A stretch of DNA of 64,000 nucleotides from Thiohalobacter sp. IOR34 (GCF_030406045.1 NZ_CP128988.1:1-64000), one strand, 5' to 3'. Positions 29,975-38,873 are shown, counted from the first letter of the stretch. Made by a program: numbers and translations. The notes: generated by a model not told the origin, from the sequence alone.

Positions 29975-30876
29975 CGGCCGGCCGTCCACAGCAGCAGGCC
30001 CATGCCGGCACAGGCGGCGGTGCCCAGGGCGCCGAGCGCCCAGGGGCGGCGCCAGGCGGCCGGCAGGGGGCTGGCGTCCTCGGTGTCGGCCACGGCGCGA
30101 CGCACCTGCTCGGCATCGACCCGTTGCAGGCCGGCCCCGAAGGCAGCCATCAGCCCCTTGTGGGCGAGGACGTTGAGCAGCCGGGGGATGCCGCGGCTGG
30201 CGCGGTGCAGCAGGCGCAGGGCGCGGGGGGTGAAGCAGTCGCTCGCGGCGCCGGCCAGCTGCAGACGGTGCTGCAGGTAGCCGGCGGATTCGGCGGCGCT
30301 GAGCGGCCGCAGGCGATGGGAGAAGAGGATGCGCTGCCGGAGCTGGCGCAGGCGTGGCCGCTCGAGGCGCTGATCGAGCTCCGGCTGACCGAACAGCACC
30401 ACCAGCAGCAGCTTGTCCTTCTCCGTCTCCAGATTGGTGAGCAGGCGCAGGGCTTCCAGCGAATCGTCGGGGATCGCCTGGGCTTCGTCGATCAGCAACA
30501 CCACCCGCTTGCCGGCGGCGTTCAGCTCGATCAGCCGCTCGGTGATCAGCTTCAGCAGCCGGTGCTGGCCGATGTTGCGCGCGAATTCGAGCCCCAGTTC
30601 CTCGGCCAGCGCCATGCGCAGCGCGGTCGGGTTGAGGAAGGGGTTGGGGATGTAGGCGGTGACGAAGCTGTCGTCCAGGGTGTTGAGCAGGCGGCGGCAG
30701 AGCAGGGTCTTGCCGGTACCGACCTCGCCGGTCAGCTTGAGGAAGCCGGCACCGCTGCGCAGCGCCACCAGCAGCACGTTGAGCGCCTCCTGGTGGCTGG
30801 GCGAGCAGTAATAGAAATGGGTGTCCGGCGTGATGGCGAAGGGGGCCTCGCGCAGGCCGAAGTGTTCGAGGTACAT
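29971..30876 (-). CDS. mshM: MSHA biogenesis ATPase MshM (ExeA-like)
   Basis: The 301-residue AAA+ protein starts MYLEHFGLREAPFAITPDTHFYY as in ExeA/MshM. It has Walker A GEVGTGKTLLCRRLL, Walker B VVLLIDEAQ and a C-terminal hydrophobic segment (ALGTAACAGMGLLLWTA). I chose ATG 30876, with GAGGACG nearby upstream, over an ATG inside mshL. It probably helps insert or assemble the secretin. Confidence 0.88.
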   Translation of the reverse strand: MYLEHFGLREAPFAITPDTHFYYCSPSHQEALNVLLVALRSGAGFLKLTGEVGTGKTLLCRRLLNTLDDSFVTAYIPNPFLNPTALRMALAEELGLEFARNIGQHRLLKLITERLIELNAAGKRVVLLIDEAQAIPDDSLEALRLLTNLETEKDKLLLVVLFGQPELDQRLERPRLRQLRQRILFSHRLRPLSAAESAGYLQHRLQLAGAASDCFTPRALRLLHRASRGIPRLLNVLAHKGLMAAFGAGLQRVDAEQVRRAVADTEDASPLPAAWRRPWALGALGTAACAGMGLLLWTAGR

Positions 30877-30887
30877 GCCCGTCGTCC

Positions 30888-32657
30888 TCAGTCGCTCCGT
30901 GGTGCGCCCTGCAGTGCGCGGAAGCGTTCCGCGCTGGACTGCAGAACAGGGTTCCACTCGCCCTGACCCTCACCGACCACGATCGGCCGCAACAGGATCA
31001 CCAGTTCGCTCTTGGTCTTGCGCTGGCGCTGGTGCTGGAACAGGCCGCCGAGCAGCGGCAGGTCACCCAGCATCGGGGTCTTGGCCAGGTCGTCGCGCTG
31101 CTGGTCCTTCATCAGGCCGCCGATCACCACCACCTGACCGCTGCGGGCGCGGATGATGGTGTCGGATTCGCGGATCGAGGATAGCGCCAGCGGCACCGAC
31201 AGGGTGGTGGTGGTGGAGACGTTGATCTCCTTGGTCTTCTCGGTGACCTCGCTGACCGTCGGGTGGATGTGCAGCACCACGTTGCCCTCCTCGTCGATCT
31301 GCGGGATCACGTCCAGGGCGACGCCGGAGAAGAAAGGTGTCAGCTGGACGTTGACGTTCTGGTTGAGACTGGCGGTGCTGGTGGTGGTGGTCTGGGTGTC
31401 GACGTCGGTGACGAAGAACTCGTCGGTGCCGACCTTGATCACCGCCTTCTGGTTGTTGACCGTGGAGATGCGCGGGCTGGACAGCACCTGCACCTTGCCC
31501 TGGGTCTTGAGCAGCTCGATCAGGGCATTGAAGTCGTTGGCGTTGATGTTGAGCACGAACATGCCGCCGAAGGTACTGGTGACCAGACTGGTGGTGGTGA
31601 GACCGGGCTGCAGGGTGGCTGTGCCGTCGACCAGGCTGGATGTGCCATCGCTGAAGATGCGGCCGCCGCCGATCTGCCCGGCCTGCAGGGTCTCGCCCTT
31701 GGCCGGCCGGCCGATGGCGCCCCAGTTGATGCCGGACTGGAAGCCGTCGTTGAGTTCCACCTCGATGATCTTGGCCTCGAGGATCACCTGGCGCTGCACC
31801 ACGTTCTGCAGGGTGGCGAGATAGTCCTCGACGTCGCGCAGCTCGCCGGGCATGGCGCGGACCACGATGATCCCGGCCTGCGGATTGAGGACCACGCGAC
31901 GTCCGCCCTCGTCACCGATCAGCATGGTCAGCGCCTGCTTGAGTTCCTCCCAGAAATCGGACTGTGAGCGGGTCTCCACCTCGCTGCCGGAGACGCTGGT
32001 GGTCGGCGTGCCGCTGCCCTCGCTGCTGCTGTCGGTGCTGCTGGTGCCATCGCTGCCCTCGCTGCTGTTGCTGGCGGCCGTCTCCGAGACCTGGCCGGAG
32101 CTGACCCGGGTGCGCGAGGTGCCGCTGCGCTGCACGTTGAGATAGTCGATCTTGAAGATCCGCGAGCGCATCCGCGCCGGCATCACCTGGTACACCGAGC
32201 CCAGCTTGCGGTATTCGTAGCCGTAGACGTCACGCACCGTCTGCATCACCTCGTCGACGGTGATGTTCTTCAGGTTCAGGGAGATCATTCCCTCCACCTC
32301 GGGATGGACCACCATGTTGTAGGGCGTGTCCTCCACCAGCCCCATGAAGAAGCGCCGGGCCGGCACCTGGTTGACGGCGATGTCGAAGCGCGGCTCGCTC
32401 GGCGCGGCCGCCCTGGGCAGGGCCATGGAGAGCGGCGGCAGCAGGGCGGCCTGGACCTCGGCCGGTGGTTGGGGTGCGCTTTCCCGCGGCGCGCTGGCAG
32501 GGGAGGGTGCCAGGCTGTGTTCGATGGCGGGCAGATTGGCCGCCAGTGACGGTTCGTTGCGTGGCGCCAGGCTCTGGCAGCCGCTGACCAGCAGGCTGCC
32601 GAGCAGCAGACAGAGCGGCTGCAGCCGGCGGTGGGTGGGGTTTGCTGTCGTATTCAT
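30888..32657 (-). CDS. mshL: MSHA outer-membrane secretin MshL
   Basis: The 589-residue secretin has a lipoprotein signal (LLLGSLLVSGC), an STN/N0-type domain (residues 110-165), and the C-terminal secretin domain (GVALDVIPQIDEEGNVVLHIHPTVS, VPLALSSIRESDTIIRARSGQVVVIGGL). Between them, residues about 178-230 form a Ser/Thr/Gly-rich low-complexity stretch, longer than I would expect. It overlaps mshK by four bases. Confidence 0.93.
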   Translation of the reverse strand: MNTTANPTHRRLQPLCLLLGSLLVSGCQSLAPRNEPSLAANLPAIEHSLAPSPASAPRESAPQPPAEVQAALLPPLSMALPRAAAPSEPRFDIAVNQVPARRFFMGLVEDTPYNMVVHPEVEGMISLNLKNITVDEVMQTVRDVYGYEYRKLGSVYQVMPARMRSRIFKIDYLNVQRSGTSRTRVSSGQVSETAASNSSEGSDGTSSTDSSSEGSGTPTTSVSGSEVETRSQSDFWEELKQALTMLIGDEGGRRVVLNPQAGIIVVRAMPGELRDVEDYLATLQNVVQRQVILEAKIIEVELNDGFQSGINWGAIGRPAKGETLQAGQIGGGRIFSDGTSSLVDGTATLQPGLTTTSLVTSTFGGMFVLNINANDFNALIELLKTQGKVQVLSSPRISTVNNQKAVIKVGTDEFFVTDVDTQTTTTSTASLNQNVNVQLTPFFSGVALDVIPQIDEEGNVVLHIHPTVSEVTEKTKEINVSTTTTLSVPLALSSIRESDTIIRARSGQVVVIGGLMKDQQRDDLAKTPMLGDLPLLGGLFQHQRQRKTKSELVILLRPIVVGEGQGEWNPVLQSSAERFRALQGAPRSD

Positions 32658-32971
32658 CGTGTTTTCTTGAAACCTGCTGGCGTTAGGTGAAGCGTGAATG
32701 CCTTGCCATCGACTTCCAGCACCACCTCGCTGTGGCGCACGCGCAGGACGCGGGCCGAGTCGATGACACCCCCTTCGATAACCTGCTTGCCGTTGATGAC
32801 GGCGCGGCGCTGGCCGCGGCCGACAAAGGTCGAATCGAGCTGCCAGGCCGGTTTGCCGGTCGCGGCCGATGCTCCGCCCGGACCCGGGCTGGGACGGGTC
32901 GGATCGTTGAGCGCGGCGGCCTGCAGTGGCAGGGACAGCAGCAGAACGAGTGCAGGAAGGCGGTGCTGCAT
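32654..32971 (-). CDS. mshK: MSHA biogenesis protein MshK
   Basis: A 105-residue periplasmic protein with a signal peptide (MQHRLPALVLLLSLPLQAAA) followed by LNDPTRPSP, the common start of MshK/PilP-like pilotin partners, then VINGKQVIEGGVIDSARVLRVR. It likely connects the inner-membrane complex with the secretin. Coupled to mshL by overlap. Confidence 0.82.
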   Translation of the reverse strand: MQHRLPALVLLLSLPLQAAALNDPTRPSPGPGGASAATGKPAWQLDSTFVGRGQRRAVINGKQVIEGGVIDSARVLRVRHSEVVLEVDGKAFTLHLTPAGFKKTR

Positions 32972-32973
32972 GG

Positions 32974-33633
32974 TTATCCCCTGCGTCCGATGGTGTAGAG
33001 TCGCAGCCGGATCTCGGCCTGCGGATAGTCGATCACCCGGTAGTCCAGGTCTTCCCAGAACAGTTGCCAGGGCAGCCCTTCGATCTGTTCCAGGTAGCGC
33101 AGCGTCGCCAGATAGCTGCCGCGCATCTGCAGTTCCAGCTCATAGCGCCCGATGCCACCGGCCGCGGCCGTCTCCCCCTCGTCCGCCGCCTCGTCGTCGC
33201 TCGGCTCGGCCTGGCCCGCCAGGCGGATCAGTTCCAGGCCGGCGTTGTCGCGCAGCAGGTCGCGCAGCAGGCCGGCCGCCTGGTCGGGGCGGAGCAGGGT
33301 ACCGAGCCGGGCCTCCAGCGCCCGCTGCTGTTCGGCCAGGGCCGCCTCCAGCTCGGTGATGCGCCGCTGCCGTGACTCGATGGGATTGCGGGCCTCGGCC
33401 GCCTGCTGCCGGGAGGCCAGCTGCAGGGCGGCGAGCCGGCTCTGCCAGTCCTCGATGCGCTCTTCCTGCTCGGCGATGTCGGCCAGCAGCGGGGCCAGCC
33501 AGAGCTGGTTGAAGAGGAAATAGATCAGCAGCAGGCCGCCGAACAACAGGATGACCCGCTCGCGCAGGCTCAGTGCATCGACCCGCTGGGCCAGGTTCTG
33601 GAGTCGTTCGCGGCTCTGCTGCAATATGGCCAT
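32974..33633 (-). CDS. mshJ: MSHA biogenesis protein MshJ (PilO/GspM-like)
   Basis: A 219-residue bitopic protein: short cytoplasmic N terminus, transmembrane helix VILLFGGLLLIYFLFNQLWL, a coiled coil (residues 50-115), then a ferredoxin-like domain ending RLRLYTIGRRG. It starts three bases after the preceding gene. Confidence 0.82.
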   Translation of the reverse strand: MAILQQSRERLQNLAQRVDALSLRERVILLFGGLLLIYFLFNQLWLAPLLADIAEQEERIEDWQSRLAALQLASRQQAAEARNPIESRQRRITELEAALAEQQRALEARLGTLLRPDQAAGLLRDLLRDNAGLELIRLAGQAEPSDDEAADEGETAAAGGIGRYELELQMRGSYLATLRYLEQIEGLPWQLFWEDLDYRVIDYPQAEIRLRLYTIGRRG

Positions 33634-33636
33634 GGT

Positions 33637-34227
33637 TCAGCGCCCCTCCAGCAGGAAGGAGGCCTCACCCGGCCGCTCGTCCTGGCGCTGCAGCTCGACC
33701 TGCGAGAAGCGCAGTCCCTCGAAGGCCGGATCGCTGACCAGCCGGTCCATATAGGTGGGGACCAGCTTCGGGTTGCGGGTCATGCCGCGCAGGCTGAGTT
33801 GGCCCGGCTGCAGCCCGATATGGGTCAGCCAGAGCCCGGCGAGACCCTGGCGGCCGAGGCCCGCGAGGTAGTTGGAGAAACGTCCCGAGCTTGGCAGGCT
33901 CAGCGAATCCAGACTGGCCAGCAGCTGCCGGCCGCCGTCGAGGCGTGTCTGCAGGGCCTCGATGCGCTGATCGAGTGCCTTCACTTCCTGGCCGTTGCCT
34001 CGTGCCTTGAGCGCTTCCAGTTGTTGCGCCTGGCTGTTGTACAGACCTTCCAGTTGGGCCGCCGTCTCTTGCAGGCGGCCGAGCTGGGCCGAGAGATAGA
34101 GGCCGCTGCCCACCAGCAATACCAGGGCGAGCGCCGGGATCTGGGCCAGCGTGGTCGCCGACAGCCATTTCTCCTCGCGCCGGAAGACCGGCTGGTACAG
34201 GTTGATCTGTTGGTACAGCTCGCTCAT
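33637..34227 (-). CDS. MSHA biogenesis protein MshI2 (PilN-like)
   Basis: A 196-residue bitopic protein beginning MSELYQQINLYQPVFR, the PilN-type motif that binds the PilM/MshI partner. A transmembrane segment (IPALALVLLVGSGLYLSAQL) and a coiled coil follow. I chose ATG 34227 by conservation and AGGA seven bases upstream. It is the first gene of the pilus operon here; its presumed partner MshI is encoded at the opposite end. Confidence 0.82.
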   Translation of the reverse strand: MSELYQQINLYQPVFRREEKWLSATTLAQIPALALVLLVGSGLYLSAQLGRLQETAAQLEGLYNSQAQQLEALKARGNGQEVKALDQRIEALQTRLDGGRQLLASLDSLSLPSSGRFSNYLAGLGRQGLAGLWLTHIGLQPGQLSLRGMTRNPKLVPTYMDRLVSDPAFEGLRFSQVELQRQDERPGEASFLLEGR

Positions 34228-34460
34228 GGGCAGTCCTGTCAGGTGCCGGGCGCACGTCCGCCGTGGCCGGCCTACAGGTCCGCAAGCAAATTCCATTCCC
34301 GCTTCAGGGGCGGCTGGAAAAAAGAGGGTTCTCCAAGGACTTAGCGCCGGAAGCTGAGGTGGTCGGCAACTCCCGGGCGCGGCCGGGATTTGCGGGCAAA
34401 GGCAGGATAATCAATGGGTTGGGTGGTCGGCGCGGGGGAGGAACGGTGCCCGTGGCAGAC
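34228..34460 (-). other. Leader/promoter region of the pilus operon
   Basis: 233 bases between the dihydroorotate dehydrogenase stop and the first pilus gene. Any promoter for the operon must be here or upstream. I see no convincing -35/-10 pair, terminator or known riboswitch. Confidence 0.4.
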
Positions 34461-35453
34461 TCAGCGGGGGCCGATGGCATTGCAGCCGCAGCCGCGGCCG
34501 GCCTCGTTGAGGATCAGGGTGTCCGTCAATTGGCCGACGTTGCCCAATTCATGGCGCTGCAGATAGTCGAGAATCCCGGCGTTGATCTTGCGGCAGATCA
34601 GCGGGTCATAGAACAGCGCCGTGCCCACGCCGACCGCGGTGGCGCCGGCGATGAGGAATTCCAGCGCATCCTCCGCCGAGGCCACGCCGCCCTGGCCGAT
34701 GATGGGGATGCCGTGCGGGCGGCAGACCTGGGCCACCTGATGCACCTTGAGCAGGGCCACCGGCTTGATGGCGGGGCCGGACAGGCCGCCCTGGTTGTTG
34801 CCGATGATCGGCGTGCGGCTCTCGATGTCGATGGCCATGCCCATCAGGGTGTTGATCACGGCAAAGGCATCGGCGCCGGCCTCGATGCAGCGCCGGGCGT
34901 TTTCCGCGATGTCCGTCTGGTTGGGCGAGAGCTTGATGATCAGCGGTTTTTCGGTGGCCGCGCGGCAGGCCTCCACCACCCGCGCCGACATGTCCGGGTC
35001 GTTGCCGAAGGCCACGCCGCCCTGCTTGACGTTGGGGCAGGAGATGTTGACCTCGATGGCATCGATGGGTGAGGCGTCGAACTTGCGGGTGACCTCGGCG
35101 TATTCCTCCAGCGTCGACCCCGAGACGTTGGCGATGAAGCGGGTCTCGGAGAAGTCCAGCGCCGGCAGGATGTCGTTGACCACGGCGTCGACGCCCGGAT
35201 TCTGCAGGCCGATGGCGTTCAGCATGCCGCCCGGTGTTTCATAGACCCGGTGCGGCGGATTGCCGGGCCGGGCCGAGCCCGTCGTGCCCTTCAGGCACAC
35301 CGCGCCCACGTCGCGGTTGGAGAAGCCCTCCACCCGGGTGTATTCCTCGCCGAAGCCGACGCAGCCGGAGAGCAGCACCAGGGGGCTCGTGAATTCGAGG
35401 CCGCAGAAATCGATTTTCAGCCGTTCGGAATCTTCTTGCATGCTGTGGTTCAT
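34461..35453 (-). CDS. pyrD: Dihydroorotate dehydrogenase, class 1B-type catalytic subunit
   Basis: The 330-residue FMN protein has the class 1 catalytic Cys in EVNISCPNVKQGG and phosphate-binding loops GQGGVASAEDAL and AVGVGTALFYDP. Class 1B enzymes usually pair with an iron-sulfur subunit PyrK, but no pyrK is nearby, and gammaproteobacteria normally use class 2. The C terminus ends with a Cys pair (GRGCGCNA). The start could be ATG 35453 or 35441. Other members of the fold (dihydropyrimidine dehydrogenase-like) are possible. Confidence 0.8.
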   Translation of the reverse strand: MNHSMQEDSERLKIDFCGLEFTSPLVLLSGCVGFGEEYTRVEGFSNRDVGAVCLKGTTGSARPGNPPHRVYETPGGMLNAIGLQNPGVDAVVNDILPALDFSETRFIANVSGSTLEEYAEVTRKFDASPIDAIEVNISCPNVKQGGVAFGNDPDMSARVVEACRAATEKPLIIKLSPNQTDIAENARRCIEAGADAFAVINTLMGMAIDIESRTPIIGNNQGGLSGPAIKPVALLKVHQVAQVCRPHGIPIIGQGGVASAEDALEFLIAGATAVGVGTALFYDPLICRKINAGILDYLQRHELGNVGQLTDTLILNEAGRGCGCNAIGPR

Positions 35454-35470
35454 GTGTGTCCCTGCGGGTT

Positions 35471-35626
35471 TTGCCGCGGTCGGGTTTCCGTTCCGGTCTC
35501 CGACGCTCCGGCTGCTCTCCCGCCCGGCGGGGGCGGATGAAGTCGCTTCGCTCCGGTTATCCGCCTTTTTCCCGCCGGCCGGGAGGTCTCCACGAGTCGA
35601 CCGGAACGGGAACCCGACCGCGGCAA
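35471..35626. repeat. 156-base long-hairpin element with 28-bp inverted ends
   Basis: Termini 35471-35498 and 35599-35626 are inverted copies matching at 27 of 28 positions. Inside, 35518-35531 pairs with 35571-35584, 35532-35538 pairs with 35559-35565, and 35566-35570 is TTTTT; a small GAAG/CTTC hairpin caps it. The whole can fold into one extended hairpin. It lies between the divergent pyrD and trmL genes. It may be a small non-autonomous element or a structured leader of trmL. Confidence 0.8.
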
Positions 35627-35679
35627 TATTCGATCCGGGTTAACATTGGCTGAATTTGAAAACATGACCCGAGCGAACA

Positions 35680-36144
35680 GTGTTTCACGTCGTCCTCTAT
35701 CAGCCGGAGATACCGCCCAATACCGGCAATATCATACGCCTTTGCGCCAACACCGGCAGCCATCTGCATCTGATCCGGCCGTTGGGATTCGAGCTGGACG
35801 ACAAGAGGTTGCGCCGCGCCGGGCTGGATTACCACGAATGGGCGAATGTGAGGGATTACCCCGATCTGGGTGCCTTCGTCGAAGACGTCCGGCCGCCGCG
35901 GCTGTTCGCCCTCTCGACCCGCGGCCGCCGCTGCCATGCCGATGTCCGTTTCGCCACCGGCGATGCCTTGCTGTTCGGACCCGAGACCCGTGGTCTGCCG
36001 CAGGCCCTGCTCGATACCCTGCCGGCGGAACGGGTGCTGCGCCTGCCGATGCAGCCGGGCAGCCGCAGCCTCAATCTGTCCAATGCCGTGGCGGTGGTGG
36101 TGTTCGAGGCCTGGCGGCAGACGGGATTCGAAGGGAGTGGCTAG
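35680..36144 (+). CDS. trmL: tRNA (cytidine(34)-2'-O)-methyltransferase TrmL
   Basis: The 154-residue SPOUT methyltransferase modifies the wobble base of two leucine tRNAs. It follows the family closely: [23 protein letters not shown] at the start, [24 protein letters not shown], and the knot region [19 protein letters not shown]. The start codon is GTG. It is commonly linked to gpsA and secB, as here. Confidence 0.95.
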   Translation: MFHVVLYQPEIPPNTGNIIRLCANTGSHLHLIRPLGFELDDKRLRRAGLDYHEWANVRDYPDLGAFVEDVRPPRLFALSTRGRRCHADVRFATGDALLFGPETRGLPQALLDTLPAERVLRLPMQPGSRSLNLSNAVAVVVFEAWRQTGFEGSG

Positions 36145-36145
36145 C

Positions 36146-36808
36146 CGTCGCGGCAAGAATCCGCTCTACAGGCCATAGCGCACACCAGCCAGGGAAGTTT
36201 CCGTGTTTTCCGTGGCCATCGATCTTTTCGCGGGTTTCGCGGGTTTCGCGGGTTTCGTGGCCATCCTCGGTGCCGCCTGACGAGGCCACAACGGTTGATG
36301 CCCCTCGATCGCGGCCTGGAGGCCGCTCCTACAATGAATCATGCCGTCACCCCATCGTAGGAGCGGTCTCCAGGCCGCGATTGCCACAGTCGCGGCAAGA
36401 ATCCGCTCTACAGGCCATAGCGCACACCAGCCAGGGGAGTTTCCGTGGATTCCGTGGCCATCGGTCTTTTCGTGGGTTTCGCGGGTTTCGCGGGTTTCGT
36501 GGCCATCCTCGGTGCCGCCTGACGAGGCCACAACGGTTGCTGCCCCTCGATCGCGGCCTGGAGGCCGCTCCTACAATGAATCGTGCCGCCCGGCCCCTGT
36601 AGGAGCGGCGTCCCCGCCGCGATTGCCGCCGTGGCGGCGCGTGGATTCCGTGGCCATCGATCTTTTCGCGGGTTTCGCGGGTTTCGTGGCCATCCTCGGT
36701 ACCGCCTCGACGAGGCCACAACGGTTGATGCCCCTCGATCGCGGCCTGGAGGCCGCTCCTACCACATTGCCGCCACACCCCGTAGGAGCGGCCTCCAGGC
36801 CGCGATGG
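36146..36808. repeat. Tandem repeat block (period 242, third copy shortened) with REP pairs and 9-base microrepeats
   Basis: The anchor CGGCAAGAATCCGCTC occurs at 36151 and 36393, 242 bases apart; the flanking ACGGTTG anchor recurs at 36291, 36533 and 36721. Each unit has the nonamer GCGGGTTTC repeated two to three times, then an inverted REP pair (36307-36383, 36549-36624, 36737-36806). It fills the 705 bases between trmL and gpsA, which converge. I see no gene in it. Confidence 0.92.
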
Positions 36809-36849
36809 GCCGCGTCCCCGGAATCGATCGGACAGGCAACAGGCCCTGG

Positions 36850-37848
36850 TCAGGCCGTCTCCGCCTTGGGTTCGCGGGCCAGCAGGTCATGCACGGCCTG
36901 CTGCGGTGGCAGGCCCTCATAGAGCACCCGGTAGACTTCCTCGCAGATCGGCATCTCGACGTTCCTTGCCTTGCCGAGCTTGTGGATCTCGCGCGCCGTG
37001 TCCGCACCCTCCACCACCTGGCGGATCTCCCGTTCCGCCGCCTCGCGGCTGCGGCCCTGTCCCAGCGCCAGCCCAAGGCGGCGGTTGCGCGACTGGTCGT
37101 CGGTGCAGGTCAGTACCAGGTCGCCGACACCGCCGAGACCCATGAAGGTCTCGCGCCGCCCGCCCAGCGCCTCGCCGAGGCGCATCATCTCGGCCAGGCC
37201 GCGGGTGATCAGCGCCGCCCGGCTGTTGGCGCCGAAGCCGAGGCCGTCGGAGATGCCGGCGGCGATGGCCAGCACGTTCTTGATGGCACCGCCGAGTTCC
37301 AGGCCGACGATATCGTCGCTGGTATAGGCGCGGAAGGTCTCGCCGCGCAGCAGGTCGGCGAAATGGGCCGCGGTGGCCGGGTCGTCGGCGGCCACCGTCG
37401 CCGCGGTGGGCAGCCCGGCCGCCACCTCGCGGGCAAAGGTCGGGCCGGAGATCACGGCGCGTGGCATGTCGGTGCCCAGTTCCTCGGCGGCGACCTGGTG
37501 CAGCAGTTTGCCACTGGCCATCTCCAGGCCCTTGGTGGCCCAGGCCAGGCGGTGGCCGGGTTCCAGCCGTTCGGCGATCCGGCGCAGCACCTCGCGGAAG
37601 GCGTGACTGGGTACCACCACCAGCAGGTTCGGGCAGCCGAGGGCCGCCGCGAGGTCGCTGGTCGGCTCGATCCCCTCGGGGAAGCGGATGCCGGGCAGGT
37701 ACTCGGGGTTCTCGCGCCGCTGCCGCAACACCGCGATCTCTGCCTCCAGGTGGCCCCAGAGGCGCACGCGGTGGCCGTTGCGGGCGAGCAGGATGGCCAG
37801 CGCCGTGCCCCAGGAGCCGGCACCGAAGACCGCGATTTCAGCCGCCAT
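36850..37848 (-). CDS. gpsA: NAD(P)H-dependent glycerol-3-phosphate dehydrogenase
   Basis: The 332-residue enzyme reduces dihydroxyacetone phosphate to glycerol 3-phosphate for phospholipids. The Rossmann motif GAGSWGTALA is at the N terminus; the catalytic region shows NVLAIAAGISDGLGFG and GVGDLVLTCTDDQSRNRRLG. It starts 12 bases after secB ends, part of the rhodanese-grxC-trxC-secB-gpsA leftward run. Confidence 0.97.
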   Translation of the reverse strand: MAAEIAVFGAGSWGTALAILLARNGHRVRLWGHLEAEIAVLRQRRENPEYLPGIRFPEGIEPTSDLAAALGCPNLLVVVPSHAFREVLRRIAERLEPGHRLAWATKGLEMASGKLLHQVAAEELGTDMPRAVISGPTFAREVAAGLPTAATVAADDPATAAHFADLLRGETFRAYTSDDIVGLELGGAIKNVLAIAAGISDGLGFGANSRAALITRGLAEMMRLGEALGGRRETFMGLGGVGDLVLTCTDDQSRNRRLGLALGQGRSREAAEREIRQVVEGADTAREIHKLGKARNVEMPICEEVYRVLYEGLPPQQAVHDLLAREPKAETA

Positions 37849-37860
37849 GCCGGACCGGTC

Positions 37861-38343
37861 TCAGTGGGAGGCGGGCTGGCCGGGGTCGGTGACCTGGGCC
37901 TGCATCTCCTGTACCTTCTGGGCATAGAGGGCGTCGAAGTTGATCGGTGCCAGCACCAGCTGCGGGAAGCCGCCCTTCATGACCAGGTCGCAGATCGCCT
38001 CGCGGGCGAAGGGATAGAGGGTGTTGGGGCAGAAGGCGCCGAGCATGGGGTGCAGCTCGGCCTCGCTGAAGCCCGCCATGGTGAAGATCCCCGACTGCTG
38101 GACCTCACACAGGTAGGCCGTCTGGTCGCCCAGCTTGGCGGTCACGGTCACCGACAGCACGACCTCGTAGACGTCCTCGGCGATACTGTTGGAATCGCTG
38201 CTCAGGTTGAGGTTGATCTCCGGCTGCCAGTCCTTGGTGAAGATCTCCGGCGAGTTGGGGGTCTCGAAGGAGACGTCCTTGAGGTAGATCTTCTGGATGG
38301 CGAACTGCTTGTCTTCGGGGTTCTGTGCGTTGGCTTCGGTCAT
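37861..38343 (-). CDS. secB: Protein-export chaperone SecB
   Basis: The 160-residue tetrameric chaperone keeps preproteins unfolded for SecA. It has [19 protein letters not shown] near the start and the conserved [34 protein letters not shown]. Located as usual beside gpsA and grxC. Confidence 0.97.
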   Translation of the reverse strand: MTEANAQNPEDKQFAIQKIYLKDVSFETPNSPEIFTKDWQPEINLNLSSDSNSIAEDVYEVVLSVTVTAKLGDQTAYLCEVQQSGIFTMAGFSEAELHPMLGAFCPNTLYPFAREAICDLVMKGGFPQLVLAPINFDALYAQKVQEMQAQVTDPGQPASH

Positions 38344-38435
38344 GTCGTCTATTACCTGTGCTGGGTTGGCGGTTGATGGGCGTCAGCGAAGGGGCCGGGG
38401 CATCCGCGCGGGCGCCATTATGTTCGGTGTTCTTC

Positions 38436-38873
38436 TCAAAGGTGTTGTTCCACCCAGTTGAGCAGGCCCTGCAGGTTGGTCGCGCCGGAGGTGCGGGCGA
38501 TCTCCTGGCCCTGGCGGAACAGGATCAGGGTCGGGATGCCGCGGATGCCGAGCTGGGTGGACAGGGCGCGTTCGCGCTCGGTGTCGATCTTGGCCAGCCT
38601 GACCCGGGGTTCCAGCTGCCGGGCCGCCTGTTCGAAAACGGGCGCCATCATCTTACAGGGGCCGCACCAGTCTGCCCAGAAATCGACCAGCAGCGGCAGG
38701 TCGCTGCGGCTGAGATGTTTCTGGAAGCGCGCAGCGTCCAGGGTCAGCGGTTGGCCGGTGAACAACTTGAGGTGACACTTGCCGCATTTGCCGCCGGCCG
38801 CGAGGCGCTCGGCCGGCACCCGGTTGACGGCGTCACAATGGGGGCAGACGACATGTAGCAGCGAAGTGTTCAT
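38436..38873 (-). CDS. trxC: Thioredoxin 2 (zinc-containing)
   Basis: The 145-residue protein has the N-terminal zinc module VCPHCDAVNRVP and GKCGKCH (two CxxC), then a thioredoxin domain with active site WADWCGPCKMMAP. I chose ATG 38873 because AAGGAG precedes it at seven bases and homology begins there. TrxC is a redox-stress-related disulfide reductase. Its insertion between grxC and secB is a local variation of the usual cluster. Confidence 0.94.
   Translation of the reverse strand: MNTSLLHVVCPHCDAVNRVPAERLAAGGKCGKCHLKLFTGQPLTLDAARFQKHLSRSDLPLLVDFWADWCGPCKMMAPVFEQAARQLEPRVRLAKIDTERERALSTQLGIRGIPTLILFRQGQEIARTSGATNLQGLLNWVEQHL

Noticed and set aside
28898-30973. A 691-codon frame covering mshM and mshN
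   Set aside because: Only the part after ATG 29974 is MshN; the rest is a shadow frame of mshM rich in Pro, Ala and Arg.
34228-34460. Possible c-di-GMP riboswitch before the pilus operon
   Set aside because: The conserved GEMM motifs are not found in the correct orientation.
35679-35690. TGTTTCACGT at the trmL start, considered as a third parS
   Set aside because: Only the left half-site is present; the right half reads CGTCC instead of GRAAC.
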